A DNA stretch of 9,182 bases from CAYJPV01 sp964396055 (GTDB lineage: Bacteria > Acidobacteriota > Vicinamibacteria > Vicinamibacterales > JAKQTR01): the NCBI GenBank assembly GCA_964396055.1, contig CAYNDV010000169.1, forward strand, positions 1 to 9,182. The letters are read 5' to 3'. Position numbers and translations under genes: made by a program. How positions within the stretch are numbered: the stretch's first letter is position 1; every line of letters starts with the position of its first letter. The notes under the pieces are model-generated. The model had not been told where the DNA came from and did no database searches. It saw only the letters and a program-made list of their open reading frames with translations. Positions 1 through 5,859 of the stretch are shown here, piece after piece.

Positions 1-741
1 TGGGACGACCCGAAGATCTACGCCGACACGTCGCCGATGACCTACATCAAGCAGGCCAAGGCGCCCACGCTCATCCAGCACGGCGAACTGGATCGCCGCG
101 TGCCGATCCCCAACGCCTTCGAGCTGTACCAGGGCCTGCAGGATCAGGGCGTGCCCGCGAAGCTCATCGTCTACAAGGGGTTCGGGCACGGCCTGACGAA
201 GCCGAAGGCGCACCGCGCCGCGATGGAGCACAACCTGGCCTGGTTCGGCCAGTACATCTGGGGAGACGCGCCGGCGCCGGCGGCGCCGGTGAAGGAGGCG
301 GTGGCTGGCGTCACGAACTTCTACAGGATTGACGACACGATCGCGTGCGGCGGGGCGATCACGCCCGCGGCGGTGACCGAGCTCAAGGCGCGCGGCTACG
401 CGGCGGTGATCAACCTGCGGTCGGCCGATGAGCCGGGCGCCAATGTGGAGCAGGAACAGGCCGCCGTCACGGCCGCCGGGATGCGGTACGTCCACATCCC
501 GACCAGCCGGGCGAACACAGTGGTCCAGCCGGCAATCGACCGGTTCCTCGCCGCCGTCGCGGATCCGGCGAATCGCCCGCTCTACTTCCACTGCGGGTCC
601 GGCCCGCGGGCGTCGGCCTTCTGGCTCATCAAGCGGGTGCGCGTGGACGGCTGGGCTGTCGACCGGGCCGTGGCCGAGGCGGAGGCCCTCGGCCTGAGCG
701 CGACGCTGAAGGAGTCCGCGCTGGCCTTCCTGGCGCGATAG
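1..741 (+). CDS. S9-family serine peptidase C-terminus fused to a C-x4-R phosphatase/rhodanese-like domain (5' partial)
   Basis: The frame is open from the first base and ends at TAG 739-741, so the start and most of the protein lie upstream; 246 residues are visible. Visible residues 1-89 are the end of a prolyl-oligopeptidase-type alpha/beta-hydrolase. They contain GELDRRVPIP with the catalytic Asp (about D31) and KGFGHG with the catalytic His (about H63); the Ser would be upstream. Such S9 peptidases usually stop near NLxWFxxYIWG, but here an Ala/Pro-rich linker (about 90-102) leads into a second domain. That domain opens VTNFYRIDD and carries FHCGSGPRAS, with Cys198 and Arg203 in C-x4-R spacing. 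This fits the DUF442/beta-lactamase-hydrolase-like phosphatase group or rhodanese-like loops better than classical C-x5-R tyrosine phosphatases. The usual S9 role is peptide hydrolysis, often extracytoplasmic. The phosphatase-like assignment is by motif only. The gene converges on the next one with a 2-bp gap. Confidence 0.8.
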   Translation, partial: WDDPKIYADTSPMTYIKQAKAPTLIQHGELDRRVPIPNAFELYQGLQDQGVPAKLIVYKGFGHGLTKPKAHRAAMEHNLAWFGQYIWGDAPAPAAPVKEAVAGVTNFYRIDDTIACGGAITPAAVTELKARGYAAVINLRSADEPGANVEQEQAAVTAAGMRYVHIPTSRANTVVQPAIDRFLAAVADPANRPLYFHCGSGPRASAFWLIKRVRVDGWAVDRAVAEAEALGLSATLKESALAFLAR

Positions 742-743
742 GG

Positions 744-2141
744 CTACTCGAGGAAGGTCCGCGCGAAGGCGAGAAACGCCTGCACGTCGGCGAAGTTCGA
801 CGCGATGCCCAGCGAGACGCGCACCGCCCCGGTGCTCTTGCCGTCGATGCACCGGCGGAACTCGTCGTAGGTGAGGCGGTCGGACAGCCGCACGAAACAC
901 GAGCGCATCTCGTCGGCCGAGATGCCCATCGCCAGTTCGCCCGCGCCGGGATTGCAGAAGCACCCGGCGCGGATGGAGATGTTGCGCTCGCCCGCGCGCG
1001 CCTCGATCACCTGGTGGTCGATGAAGCGCCCGCTGCCGTCGTGGAAGTTGAAGGTGACGGTGCCGCCCCGGGCCACCATCGTCGGCGGGCCGTAGATCGC
1101 GGCCAGCGGCCGCCCGGTCGAGTGGCGCAACTGGCCCAACTGGCCGAGCAGCCAGCCGGTCAGGGCGTGCACGCGGGCGTGGATACGCTCGAGGCCCGTC
1201 GTCTCGATGAAGGTCAGGCCCAGGTCGATGGCCGGCAGGCTGCTGTAGTTCACCGTGCCGTCCTCGAACCCGGCCGCCCCGTCGGCCGGCTGGTACCGGT
1301 CCGCGCCGACCGAGGCCACCGTGATCGTGCCGCCGGCGAACCATGGCCGGTGCAGTTTGGACAGGGCCTGCCAGCGGGCCAGCAGGGCCCCGACGCCCGT
1401 CGGGTAGCCGAACATCTTGTAGAACGACAGCACCACGAAGTCGGGCCGGCACCGCGAGAGATCCAGGCGGTTGGTCGGGACAAACGCCGCGGCGTCGAGC
1501 AGCACGTCCCAGCCGCGATCGTGAGCTGCCTCGATCCAGGCCAGGTCGTGCTGCACACCCGAAAAGTTCGACTGCGCCGGGTAGGCGAACAGGTCGCCGC
1601 CGGTACGGCCGCACGTGTCGAGGGTGCCGGTGACGGCCGCGGCGTCCACGCGCAGGTCGGGCGGGTTCACCGGAACGTACTGCACCGCCGCGCCACGCGA
1701 ACGGGCGAACTCGCGGATGCCGTTGACCGAATTGTGATTGTCGAACGTCAGCGCGAACTGCCCGCCGGGCCCGAAGGGGTACGACTCGGCGATAAGCTTC
1801 AGCGCCTGGCTGGCGTTGCCGGTGAAGATGACACAGTAGTCGTCCGGCGAGGCGTTGAAGAAGCTCAGGATGTGGCGCCGGGCCCGCTCGGCCAGGTCCG
1901 TCGACCGCAGCGACGTGGGGTTGTTCGAATGGGGATTCCCGTAGACGCCCGACAGCAGCAGATCCATGTGTGCGCGGACCTGCGAGGCGGCATACAGGCC
2001 GGCGCCCGTGTAGTCGAGGTACACGTGCCCGCCCTCGTCCAGCCGGGCGAACTCGCGCGCCCGCAGTTCGTCGAGGCTCAGGGTGGTGACGTACTCCGGG
2101 TAGGCCCGCACGAACTCGTCGAACAGGGGGTCGGCTTCCAT
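744..2141 (-). CDS. Class V aminotransferase-fold PLP enzyme, molybdenum-cofactor-sulfurase-like (NifS-like domain only)
   Basis: This 465-residue protein is a probable PLP-dependent cysteine desulfurase related to the N-terminal domain of Mo-cofactor sulfurase (MOCOS/ABA3). Those enzymes take sulfur from cysteine as an enzyme persulfide and pass it to a cofactor. Features seen in order: VYLDYTGAGLY (40-50), DNHNSV with the PLP-stacking His (H136), FAYPAQSNFSG (185-195), LLDAAAF with the PLP Asp (D216), SFYKMFGYPTG with the Schiff-base Lys (K242), and RAGCFCNPGA (391-400), whose Cys matches the sulfurase active-site Cys. The C-terminal VRVSLGIASNFADVQAF is also MOCOS-like. The MOSC domain of full sulfurases is absent. 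I chose ATG at 2141 because GGGAG (2149-2153) lies 7 nt upstream and homology begins there; the frame stays open to 2360 but would overlap the upstream gene. It is the last gene of the leftward arm, 47 bp after the other desulfurase. It could instead be a selenocysteine lyase or an isopenicillin-N-epimerase-like enzyme. Confidence 0.85.
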   Translation of the reverse strand: MEADPLFDEFVRAYPEYVTTLSLDELRAREFARLDEGGHVYLDYTGAGLYAASQVRAHMDLLLSGVYGNPHSNNPTSLRSTDLAERARRHILSFFNASPDDYCVIFTGNASQALKLIAESYPFGPGGQFALTFDNHNSVNGIREFARSRGAAVQYVPVNPPDLRVDAAAVTGTLDTCGRTGGDLFAYPAQSNFSGVQHDLAWIEAAHDRGWDVLLDAAAFVPTNRLDLSRCRPDFVVLSFYKMFGYPTGVGALLARWQALSKLHRPWFAGGTITVASVGADRYQPADGAAGFEDGTVNYSSLPAIDLGLTFIETTGLERIHARVHALTGWLLGQLGQLRHSTGRPLAAIYGPPTMVARGGTVTFNFHDGSGRFIDHQVIEARAGERNISIRAGCFCNPGAGELAMGISADEMRSCFVRLSDRLTYDEFRRCIDGKSTGAVRVSLGIASNFADVQAFLAFARTFLE

Positions 2142-2161
2142 GGGTCTGCTCCCGCGAGGCG

Positions 2162-2187
2162 GCGGCCGGCCCGCGGGGCCGGGCCGC
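2162..2187. other. GC-rich hairpin between the two desulfurase genes
   Basis: GCGGCC (2162-2167) pairs with GGCCGC (2182-2187), and GGCC (2168-2171) pairs with GGCC (2177-2180). G2181 is bulged and the loop is about 5 nt. No T-tract follows on either strand, so it is not a standard intrinsic terminator. It could slow or process the leftward transcript between the two class V enzymes. It may also be chance in DNA this GC-rich. Confidence 0.35.
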
Positions 2188-2188
2188 C

Positions 2189-3358
2189 CTACTTCTTCAT
2201 CCGGCTCCGTTGCGCCACGATGGCTCTCACGCCCTCGAGGGCCGCGTCGATGTGGGCCTCGGTGTTGAACGGTCCGATGCCGAAGCGAACGGCGCCGTGG
2301 ATCTTGTCGAGACCCAGTTGCTCGTGTACCCGGGGCGCGCAGTGCAGGCCCGTCCGGCACGCGATGTTGTGGTCTACGTCCAGGATCGTGCCCGTGTCGC
2401 CCGCCTCGAACCCGTCCACGTTGAAGGCCAGGACGGCGATGTGGTTCTCGAGGCTCTCCTGGCAGTACAGCGTGACGCCGGGAATGGCGTGCAGCCCGTC
2501 CACGAGGCGGCGCATCAACCCCATCTCATGCGCCTCGATCCGATCGAGGCCGGTCTTGAGGATCCACTGCAGGCCGGCGTGCAGGCCGGCGATGCCGACG
2601 ATGTTCGGCGTGCCGTACTCGAGGCGCCAGGGATATTCGTCGAGGTGCAGCCGGTGCGCGGAACGGACGCCCGTGCCGCCGGCGCGCGAATGCCGGATCT
2701 CCACGCCTTCCTGCACGTACAGGCCGCCGATGCCCGTGGGGCCCATGAGCGACTTGTGGCCCGTGAAGGCCAGCACGTCGATGTTGAGCGCCCGCACGTC
2801 GATCGGGATCTTGCCGGCCGTCTGCGAGGCGTCCACCACCAGCCGGATGCCGCGCTCGCGGCACCGGCGCCCGATCTCGCCCACCGGCTGGACCGTGCCG
2901 ATGACGTTCGATCCGTGGTTCACCACGACGAGCCGGGTGTTGGCCTTGAACCGACGCGCGATGTCGTCCGGGTCCACGAAGCCGGCTGCGTCGAACTCGA
3001 CGTGGTCCACCTCGACCCCGTGGTCCCGCCGCAGGTGCTCGAGCGGGCGCAGCGTGGCGTTGTGCTCCACGGTCGTCGTGACCACGTGGTCGCCGCGTTC
3101 GACCATTCCGAACAGCGCCAGGTTCAGGGCATCGGTCGAGTTGTACCCGAACACCAGGCGGTCCGGATCGGTGCCGTTGAAGAACCGCGTCAGGGCCTTG
3201 CGCGTGTCGTCCACCAGCTGGCCCGTTTCCATGCACAGGTCGTAACCCGACCGGCCGGGGTTGACGCCATGCGTCCGGAAGAAATGGTCCATGAACGTGT
3301 AGGTTTCTTCCGGCTTCGGAAACGACGTGGCGGCGTTGTCGAGGTAAATCAGGCTCAT
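2189..3358 (-). CDS. Cysteine desulfurase family protein (class V, EF2568/TIGR01977-like)
   Basis: This 389-residue cytosolic PLP enzyme is predicted to convert cysteine to alanine and an enzyme-bound persulfide for Fe-S or other sulfur-containing cofactors. The N-terminus IYLDNAATSFPKP is the family signature. Other motifs are VEHN with the PLP-stacking His (H99), VVDASQTAGK with the PLP Asp (D176), FTGHKSLMGPTGIGGLY with the Schiff-base Lys (K202), and ACRTGLHCAPRVHEQLG with the persulfide Cys (C340). GLHCAP and GHKxLxGPxGIGGLY resemble the EF2568-type branch more than IscS or SufS. From memory, that branch sometimes sits near molybdenum-hydroxylase maturation genes. The length is full and all key residues are present. 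The Shine-Dalgarno is weak (GGGA, 3364-3367, 5 nt before ATG). It lies 96 bp after the NifX-like gene and 47 bp before the second desulfurase, consistent with one transcript. The true sulfur acceptor is unknown; the neighbouring NifX-like proteins are candidates. Confidence 0.93.
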   Translation of the reverse strand: MSLIYLDNAATSFPKPEETYTFMDHFFRTHGVNPGRSGYDLCMETGQLVDDTRKALTRFFNGTDPDRLVFGYNSTDALNLALFGMVERGDHVVTTTVEHNATLRPLEHLRRDHGVEVDHVEFDAAGFVDPDDIARRFKANTRLVVVNHGSNVIGTVQPVGEIGRRCRERGIRLVVDASQTAGKIPIDVRALNIDVLAFTGHKSLMGPTGIGGLYVQEGVEIRHSRAGGTGVRSAHRLHLDEYPWRLEYGTPNIVGIAGLHAGLQWILKTGLDRIEAHEMGLMRRLVDGLHAIPGVTLYCQESLENHIAVLAFNVDGFEAGDTGTILDVDHNIACRTGLHCAPRVHEQLGLDKIHGAVRFGIGPFNTEAHIDAALEGVRAIVAQRSRMKK

Positions 3359-3454
3359 GGATGTCCCGGCAGGGGCGTAGTTGGCGGTTGGGTCACTCGT
3401 CAGTGTGCGGTCAGCAGGCGGGGCGCAGGTCTCCCGGTCAGAGGTCGGGACTCG
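3359..3454. other. Intergenic spacer in the leftward arm
   Basis: This 96-bp gap separates the NifX-like stop from the desulfurase start, both on the minus strand. I see no convincing -35/-10 pair in it. A small perfect inverted repeat, GGACTC (3448-3453) and GAGTCC (3459-3464) with a 5-nt loop, straddles the NifX-like stop codon and has no T-tract. The spacer is probably transcribed as part of one leftward operon, but a hidden promoter cannot be excluded. Confidence 0.4.
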
Positions 3455-3814
3455 TCATGAGTCCAGACAATCGCAGCAGGAACCGGGCGGCGCGGCGGCC
3501 GGCCCGGCCGGTGTCAGCTCGCCCCGATCGAGGCGCTTGACCACGTCGATGATGTCGCCCTGAACGCCGGCCAGCACGGTGATGCCCCGGCCCGCGAACA
3601 CGGCGTACGCCGTGGGCCCCATCCGCCCGGCAATCACGTGGGTCACGCCGTTGCGCACGAACAAATCGAGCCAGAACGCGTGATTGCAGCCGGGGTTGGG
3701 CACGACCATCGAGTGCCGGATGGTGCCCTGATCGACCTCCGCGATCGTGAACATCGGGCAGCAGCCGAAGTGCGAGGCCACGAAATCCCGGTCGGTCGCG
3801 ATGGCGATTCTCAT
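3455..3814 (-). CDS. NifX/NafY-type (Nitro_FeMo-Co domain) small metal-cluster-binding protein, Cys-rich tail
   Basis: This 119-residue cytosolic protein belongs to the dinitrogenase iron-molybdenum cofactor biosynthesis family (RNase H-like fold), whose members carry Fe-S or Mo-Fe clusters. It begins MRIAIATDRDFVASHFG, matching the family N-terminus. It carries HFGCCPMF (15-22) and PGCNHAF (41-47), continues with VIAGRMGPTAYAVFAGRGI (60-78), and ends in a GSCCDC cluster that could bind metal. An in-frame ATG at 3829 would add five residues and has GAGG 7 nt upstream. I prefer 3814 because family homology starts there and because the 3829 ATG lies inside a putative -10 box. GGAG (3818-3821) precedes 3814 with a short 3-nt spacing. 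It is the first gene of the leftward arm, divergent from the DUF134 regulator. No nif structural gene is nearby, so nitrogen fixation is not implied. Confidence 0.88.
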   Translation of the reverse strand: MRIAIATDRDFVASHFGCCPMFTIAEVDQGTIRHSMVVPNPGCNHAFWLDLFVRNGVTHVIAGRMGPTAYAVFAGRGITVLAGVQGDIIDVVKRLDRGELTPAGPAAAPPGSCCDCLDS

Positions 3815-3824
3815 AGGCTCCGGG

Positions 3825-3854
3825 ATCATACGGGTGCCTCGCCGGGGGTGTCAA
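3825..3854 (-). promoter_or_regulatory. Putative sigma70 promoter of the leftward arm
   Basis: Reading the minus strand, TTGACA (3849-3854, exact consensus) is followed after 18 bp by TATGAT (3825-3830, 5 of 6). A transcript would start near 3818, just before the preferred start codon at 3814, giving a very short or leaderless 5' end. The -10 box contains the ATG at 3829, which argues against that start. Exact AT-rich boxes stand out in this GC-rich background, but no experiment supports them. Confidence 0.6.
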
Positions 3855-3901
3855 ACGAGCGACCGCGCGACCGCCGGGGAACCCGCGATGTGGAGCGGGC
3901 C

Positions 3902-3929
3902 TTGACATTAATGAGCATACGTTCATAAT
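3902..3929 (+). promoter_or_regulatory. Putative sigma70 promoter of the rightward arm
   Basis: TTGACA (3902-3907, exact) and CATAAT (3924-3929, 5 of 6) are separated by 16 bp. Transcription would start near 3936, leaving about 13 nt before GTG 3949. The box overlaps the upstream ATG at 3928, so that ATG is unlikely to be translated from this promoter. This is the most AT-rich short stretch between 3830 and 3949. With the opposite promoter at 3825-3854 it forms a back-to-back divergent control region with 47 bp between the two -35 boxes. Confidence 0.65.
3911..3926. promoter_or_regulatory. Imperfect palindrome between -35 and -10 (candidate operator)
   Basis: ATGAGCATACGTTCAT pairs with its own reverse complement at six of eight positions; the exceptions are G3915/T3922 and A3917/C3920. 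It fills the spacer of the rightward promoter and touches the -10 box, where a repressor would block RNA polymerase. The adjacent DUF134 protein is the obvious candidate to bind it, giving autoregulation. This is inference from position and symmetry only. Confidence 0.45.
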
Positions 3930-3948
3930 GAGGCCAGAGATCGCTGCC

Positions 3949-4338
3949 GTGCCACGACCCTTCTGCCAGCGCCGGATCGCCGGTCACCCCCCTGCGGGGC
4001 TCTTCAAGCCCGCCGGCATCCCGACGCCCCTCCTCGACGAAGTGGTGATGACGCTGGACGAGTTCGAAGCGATTCGCCTGGCCGATCTTGACGGCCTGTA
4101 TCACGAAGACGCCGCAGTCCAGATGCAGGTCTCCAGGCCGACCTTCTCGCGCATCATCGAGTCCGCCCATCGCAAGCAGGCCGACGCGCTGGTCCACGGC
4201 AAGGCCCTGCGCATCGCGGGCGGTCCGGTGCAGGCACAGGCCGGACACCGCCGCTGCTGCCGCCTGCACGACGGCCGTGGGCGCCGCGATGCCGGCCCCG
4301 ATTCCAACCCCGACCCCCACCTGACGAGGGACCCATGA
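3949..4338 (+). CDS. DUF134 family DNA-binding regulator
   Basis: This 129-residue protein belongs to the DUF134 family of small helix-turn-helix proteins resembling sigma factor region 4. Seen in order: PRPFCQRRIAG (2-12), FKPAGIPTPLLDEVVMTLDE (19-38), FEAIRLADLDGLYHEDAA (39-56), the recognition-helix stretch MQVSRPTFSRIIESAHRKQA (59-78), and DALVHGKALRIAGG (79-92). The tail is basic, with a CC pair and His residues that could sense metal. Family members begin MPRPxxxRRI, so GTG 3949 is preferred over the in-frame ATG 3928, which would add seven residues and lies in the -10 box. AGAG (3936-3939) precedes the GTG by 9 nt. The stop overlaps the next start as ATGA (4335-4338), indicating translational coupling. 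A role regulating both divergent arms is inferred; DUF134 genes are, from memory, often adjacent to NifX-like genes. Confidence 0.88.
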   Translation: MPRPFCQRRIAGHPPAGLFKPAGIPTPLLDEVVMTLDEFEAIRLADLDGLYHEDAAVQMQVSRPTFSRIIESAHRKQADALVHGKALRIAGGPVQAQAGHRRCCRLHDGRGRRDAGPDSNPDPHLTRDP

Positions 4339-4757
4339 ACGTCTGTATTCCGGTTGATGCGGACCAGGGCGTCGACAGCCCGGTCTGCGCGCATTTCGGC
4401 TCGGCCCCGTTCTTCATGATCGTCGACACCGACACCGGCGTGTGCCGGGCCCTTCCGAACCGCAACCTCCACCACGCCCACGGCATGTGCCAGCCGCTGC
4501 TGTCGCTCCAGGGCGAACGCCTCGACGGCATCGTCGTCGGCGGCATCGGCCTGGGCGCGCTGAACAAGCTTGTGGCGGCCGGCCTGGAGGTGTACCGCGC
4601 CGATCGGGCGACGGTGGGCGCGACGGTGGAAGCGCTCAAGGGCGGCCTGTTGAAGCCGATGACCCCGGCGTCGGCGTGCGGCCACCATGGCGCGCACCAT
4701 GGCCACGGGGCCGGGATGGGCCATGCCCACCGGCACGGCCAGCCCGGGATCGAGTGA
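4335..4757 (+). CDS. NifX-type (Nitro_FeMo-Co domain) protein with His-rich C-terminal tail
   Basis: This 140-residue second member of the NifX/Nitro_FeMo-Co family begins MNVCIPVDADQGVDSPVCAH and carries AHFGSAPFFMIVD (19-31). The middle, NLHHAHGMC (44-52) followed by LDGIVVGGIGLGALNKL (63-79), matches the branch that keeps a Cys/His-containing loop before the IVVGGIG strand. Residues 115-136 form a tail starting CGHHGAHHGHG with eight histidines and one Cys, a plausible Ni, Zn, Fe or Cu binding strip not seen in the paralogue at 3455-3814. It starts within the DUF134 stop codon (ATGA), with GAGGG (4326-4330) 4 nt upstream, so the two are probably made together. It could deliver or sense a metal for cluster assembly. 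The name reflects fold only; no nitrogenase is present. Confidence 0.9.
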   Translation: MNVCIPVDADQGVDSPVCAHFGSAPFFMIVDTDTGVCRALPNRNLHHAHGMCQPLLSLQGERLDGIVVGGIGLGALNKLVAAGLEVYRADRATVGATVEALKGGLLKPMTPASACGHHGAHHGHGAGMGHAHRHGQPGIE

Positions 4758-4770
4758 CGCCCGGCCGCCC

Positions 4771-5859
4771 ATGACTGGCACGCCGGATCTCGCCGGGCGC
4801 CTGGCGCACTTCGAGGCGCGCACGCGGCACTACGCAGCACGCGGGTACGACCGCCGGGCCGCGGCAGGCTTCGTGGCGGCTGTTCTCGATCCAGTCGGCA
4901 GTCCCGTCCTCGACGTCGGTACGGGCAAGGGACTGCTGGCGATCGCCCTCGCCGGCCGCGGTGTCGACGTGGTGAGCGTGGACCCAGACGCGGACGAGCA
5001 GGAAGTAGCCCTGGCCCTGGCGGCCGAGGCGGGCGTCGAAGGGCGGGTCACGACCGTCACCGGCGATGCTGCTGCGCTGCCGCACGCCGACGGCCACTTC
5101 GCGTCCGCCGCCAGCCTCGACGTCCTGCATCACCTGACCGACGCGCGCCCCATCCTGGCCGAACTGGCCAGGGTGGTGGCCGCGCATGGCGAGGTCCTTC
5201 TGGCCGACTTCTCCCGCGAGGGGTTCGACCTGGTGGCAGCCGTGCACCGTGAAGAGGGGCGCGTCCATCACGAGAGTGGCGTCACCGTGGACGATGCCGT
5301 GAGCATCCTTGGCGAGCTGGGCTTCTCCGTGACGCGAAGGCTGACGCGCCACCTGCACGACATCGCCGTCCTCACGCGCACCAACGGAGCGCGGGGCCAG
5401 GCCACGCTCGAACGGATGCGCCGGCACTCCCACCCGCACTGCCTGGTGTGCGGGGGCAGCGGGACGAGCGGGCTCCGGCTCGACTTCGCCGTGCTGCCGG
5501 ACCGGTCGGTGTTCGCGGAGTTCGCCGGCGGGGCCGACTTCCAGGGCTACCCGGATGCGCTGCACGGCGGACTCACGGCGACGTTATTGGACGCCGCGAT
5601 GACGAACTGTCTGTTTGCGAGGGGGATCGTGGCCGTGACGGCGCGGCTCAACGTCCGCTACCTGCATCCCGTGCGGTGGTACCAGACGAGCAGCGTGACG
5701 GCGCGCCTGCTCAGGTCGGCCCGCGGTCTGCACTACCTGTCCGCCGAGGTGCGGCAATCCGGCCAGGTGGTGGCCACCGCTGAGGCGACATTCAAGGAAC
5801 GGGGAACGGCGCGTCCGTCCGGGCGGGAGCCGGCCTCCCCGAACGGAGGAACAACATGA
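4771..5859 (+). CDS. Fusion of class I SAM-dependent methyltransferase and PaaI-like hotdog thioesterase
   Basis: This 362-residue predicted cytosolic protein has two domains in one unbroken frame. Residues about 10-205 are a Rossmann methyltransferase: VLDVGTGKGLLAIAL (46-60, the SAM-binding glycine motif I), VVSVDPD with an acidic residue after strand 2 (67-73), VTGDAAALP (96-104), and SLDVLHHLTDA (115-125). Residues about 218-345 resemble a PaaI/4HBT hotdog: HPHCLVCG (221-228), then FQGYPDALHGGLTATLLDAA (257-276) with the family HGG loop, and ARLNVRYLHPV (291-301). Methyl acceptor and acyl-CoA substrate cannot be read from sequence. I chose ATG 4771, 13 bp after the NifX-like stop, because upstream in-frame ATGs (4687, 4699, 4723) lie inside that gene and add low-complexity sequence. 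No clear Shine-Dalgarno is visible, so coupling is likely. The stop overlaps the CGGC start as ATGA. Confidence 0.82.
   Translation: MTGTPDLAGRLAHFEARTRHYAARGYDRRAAAGFVAAVLDPVGSPVLDVGTGKGLLAIALAGRGVDVVSVDPDADEQEVALALAAEAGVEGRVTTVTGDAAALPHADGHFASAASLDVLHHLTDARPILAELARVVAAHGEVLLADFSREGFDLVAAVHREEGRVHHESGVTVDDAVSILGELGFSVTRRLTRHLHDIAVLTRTNGARGQATLERMRRHSHPHCLVCGGSGTSGLRLDFAVLPDRSVFAEFAGGADFQGYPDALHGGLTATLLDAAMTNCLFARGIVAVTARLNVRYLHPVRWYQTSSVTARLLRSARGLHYLSAEVRQSGQVVATAEATFKERGTARPSGREPASPNGGTT
5845..5850 (+). promoter_or_regulatory. Strong Shine-Dalgarno for the CGGC gene
   Basis: GGAGGA lies 5 nt before ATG 5856, inside the end of the fusion gene. It is the best ribosome binding site in the rightward arm, and it fixes the CGGC start despite the ATGA overlap with the upstream stop. 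It suggests the CGGC protein is made in larger amounts than its upstream neighbours. Confidence 0.75.

Noticed and set aside
571..621. Classical protein tyrosine phosphatase C-x5-R signature in HCGSGPRAS
   Set aside because: The Arg is five residues after the Cys, giving C-x4-R. This fits DUF442 or rhodanese-like loops, not the C-x5-R loop.
2142..2360. N-terminal extension of the MOCOS-like gene to an ATG at 2360
   Set aside because: It would overlap the upstream desulfurase by more than 170 bp and encodes Arg-rich, non-homologous sequence. The 2141 start has a ribosome site and family homology.
1014..3245. A 743-codon open frame on the plus strand antisense to both desulfurases
   Set aside because: It lies opposite two well-conserved enzymes and has Arg/Pro/Ser-rich composition without motifs. 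Long antisense frames are expected at this GC content.
3455..4757. Nitrogen-fixation locus
   Set aside because: NifX-like domains alone do not indicate nitrogenase; no nifHDK, nifB or nifEN gene is present in the window.
4687..4770. Upstream ATGs (4687, 4699, 4723) as starts for the methyltransferase fusion
   Set aside because: They lie inside the His-rich tail of the preceding gene, have no ribosome site, and add residues unrelated to the methyltransferase family.
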